DNA of 64,000 bases. It comes from Eulemur rufifrons (lineage: Eukaryota; Chordata; Mammalia; Primates; Lemuridae). Position 1 is the first letter of the stretch; the number at the start of each line of letters is the position of its first letter. Both the position numbers and the translations under genes were made by a program. Positions 54,538 to 64,000 of this stretch are shown piece after piece. The notes beneath the pieces were generated by a model. The model was given only the letters and a program-made list of their open reading frames with translations, had not been told where the DNA came from and did not search any database. The stretch spans positions 3,032,501-3,096,500 of the forward strand of contig NC_091002.1 in assembly GCF_041146395.1 (NCBI RefSeq), read 5' to 3'.

Positions 54538-54801
54538 CAGATCATTCCTTGCCTCCGCTGGCAACCCCTCACAATCCCCTCAGGAAGCAAGACCCCCCTG
54601 AGTGATGCGTCCCACCCCCTCCAGCCCTGACTCAAAATGCAGCCCGGGGAGCAGCTCAGAGGCCAGCGCACTGAGCCAGCACGTCCCTGTGACCTGGCAG
54701 GCACAAGGGCATTTCTGCCACGACGAGCCCCCGCTGGCAGTCCCTGGCTGGTGCACACAGAACCCTTTTCATCCCTTAAGGGGCCCTGGCCAGTCTGGGC
54801 C
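54538..54801 (-). other. Candidate minus-strand exon (speculative)
   Basis: On the minus strand 'ctgctctcttctctcccag' precedes 54801 and CTG|GTAAGTA follows 54538, both close to ideal splice sites. The 264 bp (88 codons) are open in one frame, the interior reading CTSQGLPAGARRGRNALVPA. No protein family is recognised and the composition is GC-rich, so open frames are easy to get. It would fit an internal exon of a gene starting at the CpG island 4-5 kb to its right. Confidence 0.25.
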
Positions 54802-55257
54802 CTGGGAGAGAAGAGAGCAGGCAGCTGTCCCACCCCTGGTCCTCCACAGCCAGCTCGGGAGCTTTGGGACACACGGTAGGTCCTGAGAGTGCCTCTGGGC
54901 CCTGGAGAGGACGAAGAGACCATCTTAGGCCACCCGAGAGGAAAGACCTAACACCAGTAGGCCATGGTGCCCGACGGGGGACAAGGCACCGCAGCTCCTG
55001 CCCGCCCCACAATGCTAGATGAGGTCCTTCCCCCATTCTATCCCATCCTCCCACTGTGTGACTCGCAGGGATGAGGACTGGGGTTGTCCCCATCTCCCAA
55101 AGGAGGAAAGTGAGTTGCAGGGGGTGCAGGGGCCGCAGACACTTGTACAGATGCTCTGGCAAATGGCAGAGCCAGTGCCCACGCCCAAGGCTGACATCAA
55201 GTCTCCTCTGCTAAAGGATGATTAACGTTTGCTTTTCTCTACAAAACTCTCGCAAGG
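54802..55257. other. Unique sequence with a weak reverse MIR near 55.1 kb
   Basis: 'cccaaaggaggaaagtgagt' at 55096 may be MIR. Nothing else recognised. Confidence 0.3.
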
Positions 55258-55680
55258 CAGCATGGGGTAGTGGTTAAGAATGTGGGCTGCCAGTTTGGGA
55301 TGACGGAAAGTTCTGGAGATGTATGGTGGTGATGGTTGCACAATAATGCAATTGTACTTAATGCCACTGAACTGTACACTTAGAAACGGTTAATACATTA
55401 ACCAATATTAAACATTATATATTTAACATAAAAATATTTTAAGAATTGATCTGGTGCCGATCCATTAAGACATTGTCAACAAATTTTAAAAACCAGGTTA
55501 TCATACATACTACATTCTCTAAATATGGTCAATTAGATGCTAATAAAAAATATAAATTCCCCTTCCTCCAGAAAAAGAATGTGGGCTTCTTAGCTTCAAA
55601 TCCCTCTTCTGAAATCCACCAGCTTTGTCACCTGGGAGGCTTCAGCCGTCTCTGTGTCCCTCTATTAAGCAGAAATGCAC
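55258..55680 (+). repeat. MIR split by a retroinsertion
   Basis: The MIR 5' end ('catggggtagtggttaagaa') stops at 55288. The element resumes at 55575 with a duplicate of the last 13 bp and continues 'agcttcaaatccctcttctg', 'gcttcagccgtctctgtgtc'. The intervening segment is a separate insertion. Confidence 0.8.
55289..55574 (+). mobile_element. L1 3' end with downstream non-L1 tail, flanked by 13-bp target duplications
   Basis: AAGAATGTGGGCT is present at 55276-55288 and 55575-55587, bracketing 286 bp. The first part (about 55293-55440: 'gatgtatggtggtgatggtt', 'gccactgaactgtacactta') is an old L1 3' UTR. After the expected L1 end there are about 130 bp of other sequence, then a short A run directly before the second duplication. 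The top-strand insertion point reads TT|AAGA, compatible with the L1 endonuclease preference. Confidence 0.8.
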
Positions 55681-55684
55681 GTGC

Positions 55685-55699
55685 GCCGCCCTCTGGGGC
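55685..55699 (-). promoter_or_regulatory. Possible CTCF motif
   Basis: On the minus strand the 15-mer GCCCCAGAGGGCGGC matches the CTCF core consensus at 13 of 15 positions, including all of the AGRKGGC core. Confidence 0.3.
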
Positions 55700-55719
55700 T
55701 GAATGAGCCCAATCAGATC

Positions 55720-55885
55720 AGCAGCAGCAAACTCCTGTCAGGGGCCAGGCAGCAAATGGTTTTGGCTTCACGGGCATCCACTCCAGCTGCTCAGTTCTGC
55801 TAGTCTGGAGCAAAGGCAGCCACAGACCCTAGGTACACAATGGGCATGGCTGTGTTCCAATAAAACTTTATTTACCAAAACTCTC
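55720..55885 (-). repeat. MER33-like hAT element
   Basis: 'ctgtcaggggccaggcagca', 'ggcagccacagaccctaggt' and 'tgttccaataaaactttatt' match the reverse strand of MER33. Confidence 0.65.
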
Positions 55886-57734
55886 AGCATAGATCCCGGC
55901 CCTCGGTAAGTGTTTCACAAATGTTAACTGTTATAGTAGAGAAAAATGACATTCATTTCAATTCACTTCTGTAGACTTATGAAAGGGAGAATATTTGTTG
56001 TTGCTGTTCCGAAAATAAACACTAACACCAAAGGCAAAAGCAGAGCCCCTATCCCCACTGGAGGGCTGCCCCTCCCTCACTGAGCTGACCCTGGCGGACA
56101 CCCGCCCTCCCTCTTCTACTCTCAGGTGATTACCTCGGTGGCCGCTCCCACAGCACTCTTCTGCTTCCCGCCTCCTGAACGAGGGGCTCCTAACCCAGCC
56201 CCTTCACAGCATGAGGCCCCCCGAGCCCCCTTTCCTGTCCCTGCCCTCCCCTCCAACCCTCGGTCCCTACACTGTGCACCTGGCCTTGGAAAAGCATGAG
56301 CAGAGAGAACATTTTCTGAAGGCACCCAGGGCTGGAGTAGGATACCAAGGTCCCACTGCCTGCCAGCCCTGGGGTCATTTCTCGAGCCTCCGATTACAGC
56401 AACACCACTGGCCACTACTGACATCACTGTGACATGCTTCCATGAGAAGCACCAAAAAACTTCCTCTGATTTATTTCTCTTGGCCACCCTGTCGGAAGGT
56501 CCTTTGTCCATTACAGGGGTCAGTGTGCTACATGGGGCAACACCTGAGGTCTGGAGTGAGGGCGCCCCACTGCTGACACCCCCACTGCCAAGACTCTGCT
56601 CCTCCTTGCCGGGTGCTCACATAAGCTCATCCTGAGTGCCTCTGTGCAGCTAAAATGACATAACCCGCGGCAGGAGTGGGAGGTGAAGCAACGATAGCTA
56701 TTTTCCTTATGTGACCTTCATTCCCATTCTCCAGAAAAAGGAACTGGGCACCTCCCCAGGAAGACAGAGCCCCCACCAAGGTGGGGCCACCTCATTGTGT
56801 CCCCAGCCTCTAGTGGGCAAGATCTGCCTAAGGAAAAACTACACAAACACATATTATACTATATATGTATAAAAAGTTCTAAGAGAGCACAGATGTGAGA
56901 ACCACACAATCTGCTTGGCAGAGCCAGGGAAAACCACAACGAAAGTAACATGAGAGCTGGGCTTCATCGTATGAATAGGAGTTCCCCAGATAGACAAGGG
57001 AAGGGAACATTTTTTGGAGGAAAAAAACAGCACACGGGGGAAAAACTTGTGTGAAGAAGACATATCTACAGAACACAGAGGTTGCAAGTGTGGCTGAGAC
57101 AGTGGCAGGGAAAGGGGACAGATGGCCCAGGGAAGCTGGGTTGTGGGGAACCTGTGAGGCCATGGGGGCAGTGGGAGCACAGATAGTTGTGAAGGAGGAA
57201 ATGACAGTCATCTCACTTGCTGTGTCTACACTGTGATCTTTTGGGGCTTCTAGCTATAAAAGACTCCAGGTTAAGAGTTACCCCAGACTCTGGAGCAGAG
57301 ACATTCAGCATGCAGACCAGGCACAAAAAACTTTCCAACAATTCATGAGCCCCTCCCCTGGGTGGTACAACCTGAGTTTTCTGCAGAGCTGGGCGAGGAT
57401 CCTGGAGGGGGGCGGGTCATGACCACTCCACTCCAGCCCCTCCCCAAACGTGCCCCTCCTCCTTGTCCATCCCAGCTAATGGAACCGCCCCCTCCCCAGC
57501 CCAGGCCCCTGGAGGAAGGGCCAGTTCCTCCCACAGCCTCGCCCTCCACACCAGTGGTTCACTCTGACTTAGGGGGATGACCCCTCATGCTGACATTCAC
57601 TGTGGAGGGGGGCTGAGGCTGCTCCTCCCCTCCCCACCTCCTCTCTGGTCTGTGAAGCAGAGGCCATCACACGGTGACAACACATGGGACCGCTCTGCCA
57701 TGTAGGTGACCTCAGGCCGAGCAAGGGGCTCTTC
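55886..57734. other. Unique sequence upstream of the CpG island
   Basis: Mixed to C-rich. No repeat or supported exon recognised. Confidence 0.3.
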
Positions 57735-57910
57735 TTGACCTTGGTCTACAAGGAGCTGGGCAGATGAAGGAAGGGCGTTTCTGGAGAGGGAACAGCACGA
57801 GCAAAGGCCAAGGACAGTGTGCCTGTGAGTGTGCGCAGAAGGGCGGGTGGCGGTTACATAGAGTATCACGGAGCCTTAAGAGCCCAGAGAGCCGGGCAGA
57901 GGCTGGCACA
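57735..57910 (-). repeat. L2 fragment
   Basis: 'aggaagggcgtttctggaga' followed by 'gggaacagcacgagcaaagg'. Confidence 0.6.
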
Positions 57911-58875
57911 GCGCCGAGGCTGGCCGAGCCTTCGGGAGAGGGGCGGGCTAGAATGTGTGGGGAGGGAGGTTCCTCTAAAGCAGAAAAAAAGCTCCAGCCT
58001 GGCAAGCAGCCTCTATAGGGGGTGACAAGGCCCGATCCTCAGAAGCGCACAGCAGGGAGGACGGATCTATAGAATGACTGAGCGAGGGACTGGGGGCCAA
58101 GGCCACAGCACCGAGGCTGGCCAGAGAGGCCCGGCATGGGACCTGGCCTGGCACGGCGGGAGTCAACCCTTGCGTGCCATCTCCGGAGGCCCAGTGTGCC
58201 CAGGACGAGCTGGCCCGGCAGGAGGGTGGGTACCAGCCTTTCTTCGCATCTCTCCAGCCTTCTCCCCGGCGCCCACGTGGGCGGAGCAGCGTGAGGGTGT
58301 GCGTGGCAGGGGCCTCAGCAGCCTGTGCAGTGCGTGGGGCGGGGGTTCGGGCAGGGCAGCCTCACCCTGTGGGCGGCGCGGGCCCCCGGCTCCATCCTCT
58401 GCCACCTCGGCAGGGATCAGGGGACTGTGACCTACCGGGCGGAGGACACGGAGACCGCCGGCCACGCCCCCGCGCCACTCCCCGGAGGCTCCGTATGGGG
58501 ACCCCCCCCCACCGCTCCTTGGCTCGCAAGCGCAACAGAGGAATGGAAATAGGGGTGGCGTGAGGGAAAGAGGGGGGCTGGGGCGGGACAAGGAGAGGTG
58601 CTGGGGAAAGCGACTCGGGGTTGGGAGATGTTGCAGGGGATCTGGAGAGGGTGGGGGATGGGAACGGAAGGGTGGGGGACTACAAAGGTGGGATGCGAGA
58701 GTGGAAGGGGGATCGGGACCGGGCGCGACCGCTGAAGGAGGAGAAGGTGGGCGACGGGGCGGGGCGGCGCCGGTCTCCGCGTCCCTCGCCGCCGGGTCCG
58801 CCCCTTCGTCGCAGGGTCCTCGGGTCCCCTCCGGCCAACACGCGCCTCCCACCCTCCGGGCGCACCTGTACCCAC

Positions 58876-59030
58876 CTGCTGGGCGCTCGGGCCCGAGCCG
58901 GGCAGCAGCAGCGGGCGTAGCGAGCGCAGCCCCGCGCCGCATCCTCTGGCTGCCCCCTCCCGGCTGCGAGCTTACGCCGCTGTTGCCGCCGCCGTTGCCG
59001 CCGCCGCCGCCTTAAAAAGGACAAAACGGA
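58876..59030 (-). CDS. Candidate first exon of an unidentified minus-strand gene (partial)
   Basis: On the minus strand the sequence passes a GGC-rich leader, reaches an ATG at 58942 in a purine context (AGAGGATGC), and stays open to a donor CAG|GTGGGTA after 58876. The coding part would begin MRRGAALATPAAAARLGPER (22 codons plus one base). A short upstream frame opens at the ATG in the GCATGCATTC segment (about 59047) and stops after 11 codons. I do not recognise the protein, and the exon could be wholly untranslated. The 3' end rests on the donor; the 5' end is not determined. The frame continuing past the donor to 58163 is likely intronic read-through. Confidence 0.35.
58985..59014. repeat. 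GCC/CGG triplet run
   Basis: Interrupted GCC repeat (CGG-type on the minus strand, with AAC interruptions) in the probable 5' leader. Confidence 0.8.
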
Positions 59031-59321
59031 TCAGAAAATGAATGCATGCAAAAAAAATCGTAGAAAGCAACTGAAGAGGACGGGCAGACGCGCGCGCGGT
59101 CCTGTGTAGCGCGGGTAGGGGCGGCGGCGCCGGTGACCGCGCTCGGGCAGGCGGCCGGCGCGTGCCGCACGCTCCCGGCTGCAGCTCCCTAGGCTGTAGG
59201 CGCCGGGCTCGCAGCAGGCCCCGCCTCTCCCCCGGGGCGCCCCTCCGATTGGTCCGTCCTCCTGCCAGTCAGGGAGGGGGCGGACGCCCGCCCCGCCCCC
59301 GCCCCGAGCCCACGCCGGGAG

Positions 59322-59328
59322 CCTTACC
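59322..59328 (-). other. Candidate splice donor of an alternative minus-strand first exon
   Basis: Minus strand reads CCGCG|GTAAGG, with the GT at 59327-59326. The upstream minus-strand sequence is GC-rich promoter-like. Together with the donor at 58876 it suggests alternative first exons. The start of this exon cannot be placed. Confidence 0.3.
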
Positions 59329-59600
59329 GCGGCCGCGGGAGGAGGCGGGGGCGGCCGAGCGTGCGCACTGGGTCCCGCAGCCCAGCCGGCGGGGGCTGGG
59401 GTGCCCCGCTGTGCGCCCCCAGCCCCTCCGGGGGTCCCGGCGCCTCACCCGGGCGGAGCAGGGGGGCTTTCAAGGTCCAGTCCAGGCCGAGGGCCCCAGG
59501 ACGCTCGGCCCTGCCCTCCGCGGGCCCACACGGGAGGGGTGTGTGTGTGACCCGGGCCTGTGGCCATCCTGGGCTATCAGCGGTGGGGGAAGACTCGACA

Positions 59601-60109
59601 GCGCGCAAATTTTCCCCTCTGGTACGGATGAGAAATCTAAAGGTAAAAGGTTCAGGCGAAATGCTAAAGGTGACAGAGCCGGCAGGTGGCAGAGCCCCCC
59701 CACCGCGTCTTCATCCCTGGGCAAGGCCACGTCGCCAGATAATAGGGGATGAATAATGCGATGTCCAGCTGAGACTCGCAGTAGCATCAGGGCCAGCTAG
59801 GCAAAGACCCATTAATTTGCTGTCTTTCGACAAATATTAAGCCCCTGCTGTGTACCAGGTAGTCACCAAGAAGTAAGTGAACAGCGGGGAGACGGACAAG
59901 GACACCCACACAAAGGGAGCAGCCTGGTCAGCACTTTGGCTGGCAAAACACACGGCATATTTGAGAATCTGGAAAAGTGGTGTCCGGGCCCCAGAGGCAA
60001 GTGGGAGAGTGGAAGATGGGTGGGGGGTGGGCGGAGACCAGGTCGGGTCGGCTGTGGGGATTAGTTCACCCTGAGACTGTCTCACCTGGAAGGAGGTATG
60101 CGGGACAAC
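59601..60109. other. Unique sequence right of the CpG island
   Basis: Includes 'gcccctgctgtgtaccaggt' (59841), which may be a short reverse L2 end. Nothing else recognised. Confidence 0.3.
59679..59693 (+). promoter_or_regulatory. Possible CTCF motif
   Basis: CCGGCAGGTGGCAGA matches the CTCF core consensus at 13 of 15 positions, plus orientation, at the right edge of the CpG island. Confidence 0.3.
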
Positions 60110-60550
60110 TGTCAGATTAATATTTTTAAGACGTACAAGTCAGGATATGCCATGTCGAGCCGCAGTAACAAGCAAGCCCAAATCTCACTGGCTTGTTTCT
60201 CGCCCACGCTGCACCTCCTACCTGCTTCAGCGGGGCTCTGTCCGCCGCGGACAGGCGGAGCCCGGCCGGTGGGGCCGTCTTAGCCGAGCACCAGAGGGCA
60301 GCAGCTGTGTGAACGAAGAACCACAAGTCGCACTGGCCTTTAAAGCTTCCGCCCGGAAGAGATACACATCACTTCTCCTCGCGTTTCATTGGCCAAAGCC
60401 AGTCACGTGGCCATGCCTGCCCCGCCCCCGCCCCCCCCCCCACAGGGAGGGCAGTGCAGACCTTCCATGTTCCAAGGAGTAGGGAAGAACCAGAATATTT
60501 GTGAACAGACCTGAGCAGTGGTTGGCAGACACACTGGCTGCCTGTGGAGG
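60110..60550. repeat. Unclassified mammalian interspersed repeat
   Basis: 'tttaaagcttccgcccggaa', 'cacatcacttctcctcgcgt' and 'cattggccaaagccagtcac' followed by 'gtggccatgcc' recall a common mammalian repeat that I cannot name. The 61.15-61.63 kb segment carries a related 'cattggcc...catggcca' signature. Confidence 0.45.
60288..60302 (+). promoter_or_regulatory. Predicted CTCF motif
   Basis: GCACCAGAGGGCAGC matches the CTCF core consensus at 14 of 15 positions, plus orientation, inside an interspersed repeat. Confidence 0.45.
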
Positions 60551-60699
60551 TGGCTGAAGGCGACAAGCTCAGCGGCAAGGAGGCAGAGTGGGGCGTGGCT
60601 TTGGTCACGAGGGGAAGCGGAGCATCAGACAGGTGTAACTGGTGGGGTGGGCAGGGCATGCTCATGGCCCAGACATGAGCAGGAGGAAGGAGCCCAGGT

Positions 60700-61150
60700 G
60701 TTATGGGCTGAATTGTGTCCTCCTAACCCCCTCCAAAAAATGAGTAATATATGTTCAAGTTCTAACCCTCAATAACCTCAGAATGTGACCTTACTTGGAA
60801 ATAGGGTTATTGTAGATGTGGTTAGTTGAGGTCACATTGGAGTAGGGTGGGTCCCTAATCCCATCTGACTGATGTCCTTATTTTAAAAAGGGGACATTGG
60901 ACACAGAGACACAGATGAAGGGAGAATGTCATGTGAACATGAAGGCAGAGGTCAGGGTGATGCATCCACTAGCCAAGGAATGCCAGAGACTGGCAGCAAA
61001 CCCCCAGGAGCTCGGAGAGGGATCTGGAACAGATCCTTCCTTAGCACCTTCAGAGGGAGTGTGGCCCTGTCCACACCTTGATCTCAGACTTCTAGCCTAC
61101 AGAACTGAGACAATATGTTTCTGTTGTTTGAACCATTCAGCTTGTGATAC
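60700..61150 (+). mobile_element. MaLR-type solo LTR (MLT1-like)
   Basis: 'ttatgggctgaattgtgtcc', 'cagaatgtgaccttacttgg', 'ccttagcaccttcagaggga' and 'cttgatctcagacttctagc' run in order to 'gtttgaaccattcagcttgt'. Confidence 0.8.
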
Positions 61151-61630
61151 ATGTGTGTCAGTTAAGAATTATGTTTGGCTGTGGGTAATCAAAATCGCAA
61201 GTATACAGTGGCTTAAACAAATTATTTTTCTCACTTAATGAGAAACCTAAAGGTAAGCCATCCCTCACTTTGTCCACTCTCGTCCCTTCATCCTCAGCAT
61301 GCAGTTTCCTTCTTTGTAGAATCTTCAAGGGGGCAAGATGGCTGCCTCTCCCCGACGTCCTTCATTATTCCAGGCAAGAAGGGGAGGACAAAGGCACACC
61401 CCCACTGAGTCAGCTCCCATTAACCACTTTCCTGGAAACTCTCCCCAGAGACCTCTGTTTTATCCCCTTATCTCATTGGCCAAGACAGTGTCCCATGGCC
61501 AGCCCTGGCTTCAGTGAAGGCTGGAAAATTAAAAAAAAAAAAAAAGATTGAGGGCACATTGCTGCCTAAAACAAAATCAGGGTTCTGTTAGTGTGAAGAA
61601 GAAGACTGGATTTTGCACAGGCAACTAGCT
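61151..61630. repeat. Unclassified mammalian interspersed repeat
   Basis: 'gtggcttaaacaaattattt', 'tcagcatgcagtttccttct', 'gggggcaagatggctgcctc' and 'atctcattggccaagacagt' followed by 'gtcccatggccagccctggc'. The layout is that of a known repeat I cannot name with confidence. A 15-nt A run lies at about 61531. Confidence 0.5.
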
Positions 61631-62220
61631 GTGGTGGATTAGTAAGACCTGGAGCTTCTACAATTTGGGCAGCCCTTCTTGAGAAAAAGAATAAAAAATT
61701 ACAAATACAAAATTTGGCACAAAAGTGAATACTTACTTAGAATAATAAAACACAACAAATTTTTAAATGTTTTAAGTTGACAAATATCACAAACATTATA
61801 AAATCCAGACATCTAATAATTTTATTAACTACCTGACATCTACATTTATTGTATCTTTTCCTACATTCCTTTTTTGTTTGTTTGTTTTTTCATCCTTTTT
61901 CATTACCTCTTCATAATAGAATTATGTTTTTCTATGGGAAATATGGAAAGATAATTCAGAATACTCCTATTGTGATGGAAAAAAATTTACTTCTTGGTCA
62001 GAAAACTTTTTCTCAGCCTCATAACTCATTATGGGTAATGTCATGTCTGCTTTTAGGATTGTTTCCAAATTTTGGAAAACCTCTGTCATTCTTTCAGAAA
62101 TGAATGCTAAGATCTGGAAGAATTATGTAATACATCTCTTCCAGTTTTCTTATTGTGATTTTATTAATTTTTGTGATGAAAAGCGACTGAATAATTTCAA
62201 ACCAGAAGATGACTAGACCA
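61631..62220. other. AT-rich stretch, origin unknown
   Basis: Strongly A/T-rich, with 'cagcccttcttgagaaaaag' and 'gcacaaaagtgaatacttac' that feel repeat-like, but no family could be assigned. Short plus frames (84 and 61 codons) are not supported. Confidence 0.35.
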
Positions 62221-62224
62221 ACAC

Positions 62225-62380
62225 TTCCTAAGCCTCAGTGCTCACAATGCATACCTGGAGAAGCATATGAAAAATTGCAGATGCCCAGGCTCCTCTGCAT
62301 CCTGCTGAATTGACGCCTCTGAGTCACAGGGCCCAGGAATTTTGCTGAATGCCCCACGTCATTCTGACACCTGCTAAGCA
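62225..62380 (+). repeat. MER5A-like hAT element
   Basis: 'cagtgctcacaatgcatacc', 'aaaattgcagatgcccaggc' and 'ctctgagtcacagggcccag' follow MER5A order. Confidence 0.55.
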
Positions 62381-62763
62381 GGCATGGGTTGTGCAATTCC
62401 CAGGTTGCTTTGTGACTCTGAAGGTCTGCAAATCCAGTTCTTCCCTGTTGGGAGAATTATTAATACATTTTAAACCTCACGTCTCCTCCTCTGCACCATA
62501 TCACACATGCCTGGCCCCATGGCTGTGGGTTGGCCCAGTGTAGGGAGGGCATTCCTGGAAGCCTTCAGCCTGCTTAGCAAGCAACAGCTTGACCTACACA
62601 GATTGGCTCAGACCCACATAAACATGTCCCACTAAACCCAAACCAGGGCATCCCCAACTCTACTTCCTTTCAGATACATCCTCACATGCCCTTGGCCTCC
62701 CCAGCAGCTCCCAATATGAGAGGAAGTATAAGATGACGGGGTCAGAAGGGAAGAAACGTAGGG
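62381..62763. other. Unique sequence
   Basis: Nothing recognised. Confidence 0.3.
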
Positions 62764-63143
62764 TGCTATGTGTTGAATTGTGTCCCCCTGAATTTATAGG
62801 CTGAAGTCCTAACCCCCAGGACCTCCAAATGTGGCTGTATTTGGAGACAGGGCCTTTAAAGAGGTCTTTAAGCTTTAATCAGGTCATTAGAGCGGGCCCT
62901 AGTCCTAACTGGTGTCCTTACAAAAAGAGATTCGGACACAGATATTTCCAGAGGGATGACCACGTGGAGGCACAGAAAAAAGGTGGCCATCTGCAAGCCA
63001 AGTAGCGAGGCCTCGAGAAACCAGCCCTGCCAACATCTTGCCATCGGACTTCCAGCCTCCAGAATTGTGAGAAATAAATTTCTGTTGTTTAAGCCTCCCA
63101 GTCTGTGGTACTTTGTTATGGCAGCCCTGGAAGCAAGTTTAAC
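62764..63143 (+). mobile_element. MaLR-type solo LTR (MLT1-like)
   Basis: Begins TGCTATGTGTTGAATTGTG. 'ggctgtatttggagacaggg', 'ggccatctgcaagccaagta', 'atcggacttccagcctccag' and 'taagcctcccagtctgtggt' follow. The end is decayed near 'gcaagttta'. Confidence 0.88.
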
Positions 63144-63325
63144 CAATTGCAGCTAAAATTTCTCACTTTTGAAAAATATTCCCAAATACATGACCACATG
63201 AACCCATAGCTCAGGCCCTCCCGGCCTGGAGCTTCACAGTGAATCCACCCCTACTGCCACCATGTGGTCGCTACGTAACCCTCAGGACGACCCTCCAAGG
63301 CAGGTACAACCAAGATCTCCTTATG

Positions 63326-64000
<675 letters not shown>

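Larger units (their letters stand above)
58150..59600. promoter_or_regulatory. CpG island, probable gene promoter
   Basis: CpG is frequent here and rare elsewhere in the window. The core (58700-59420) holds GC boxes (ccccgcccccgccccg at 59291-59306, ggggcgg runs), an inverted CCAAT box (ATTGG near 59247), an NRF1-like GTGCGCAC near 59361 and a CGG/GCC run. I see no TATA box at a convincing distance on the minus strand. Such islands usually mark promoters of broadly expressed genes. Two minus-strand splice donors (listed separately) suggest leftward transcription; bidirectional activity is possible. Confidence 0.8.

Noticed and set aside
58163..58942. 259-codon minus-strand frame over the CpG island
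   Set aside because: Long open frames are expected in very GC-rich DNA. A good donor after 58876 suggests that only the first 22 codons could be exonic.
59324..59608. 94-codon minus frame ending exactly at the GTAAGG donor
   Set aside because: The frame opens with TTG rather than ATG and there is no family match; ending at the donor is just the TAA within GTAAG.

Overview
The window is mammalian nuclear DNA, almost certainly from a strepsirrhine primate (probably a lemur). Five dimeric Alu elements carry right-arm and linker features that I associate with strepsirrhine Alus: 'taatcctagcactctgggag', 'ctgagcaagagcgagac', and an extra 'ggacaactaaaaatatatat' segment. The rest is a typical eutherian repeat mix: MIR, L2, old L1, MaLR LTRs, MER/Charlie and Tigger DNA transposons. 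There are no operons, phage genes, CRISPR arrays or other prokaryotic features. The long reading frames are repeat-derived or chance frames.

Layout. 1-0.25 kb is GC-rich unique DNA, followed by a CA-rich minisatellite (0.25-0.81 kb). 1-13 kb is unique DNA with scattered MIR/L2 pieces, a perfect CTCF-type motif (2.59 kb), an old L1 with a decayed ORF1 (3.7-5.4 kb), two MaLR-type LTRs and one Alu. 13-16 kb holds an L1 reverse-transcriptase fragment and an L1 3' end split by a solo LTR. 16-31 kb is unique DNA with MIR/L2, two Alus, a GGAA-rich minisatellite, another MaLR LTR with an intact 5-bp target duplication, and a degraded L1. 31-33.3 kb is a near full-length Tigger1-type DNA transposon inserted in an LTR. 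35.0-35.6 kb is a CAC/ATC trinucleotide array. 36-58 kb is mostly unique sequence with L2/MIR, one Alu, an L1 interrupted by both an LTR and an old Alu, several hAT elements, and an L1 3' end with an unusual downstream tail (55.3-55.6 kb).

The one clear gene-related landmark is a strong CpG island at about 58.15-59.6 kb, with GC boxes, an inverted CCAAT box, a CGG/GCC run and two good splice donors on the minus strand. My inference is that it is the promoter and first exon(s) of a gene transcribed leftward, so that much of this window would be its first intron. I cannot name the gene. Four splice-site-bounded candidate exons elsewhere (two on each strand) are offered as hypotheses only. Right of the island (59.6-64 kb) are two more LTRs, two copies of an unclassified mammalian repeat, an AT-rich stretch and a fifth Alu.

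Repeat family names come from memory of consensus sequences and were not checked with RepeatMasker. Subfamily calls and boundaries are approximate except where target-site duplications fix them.
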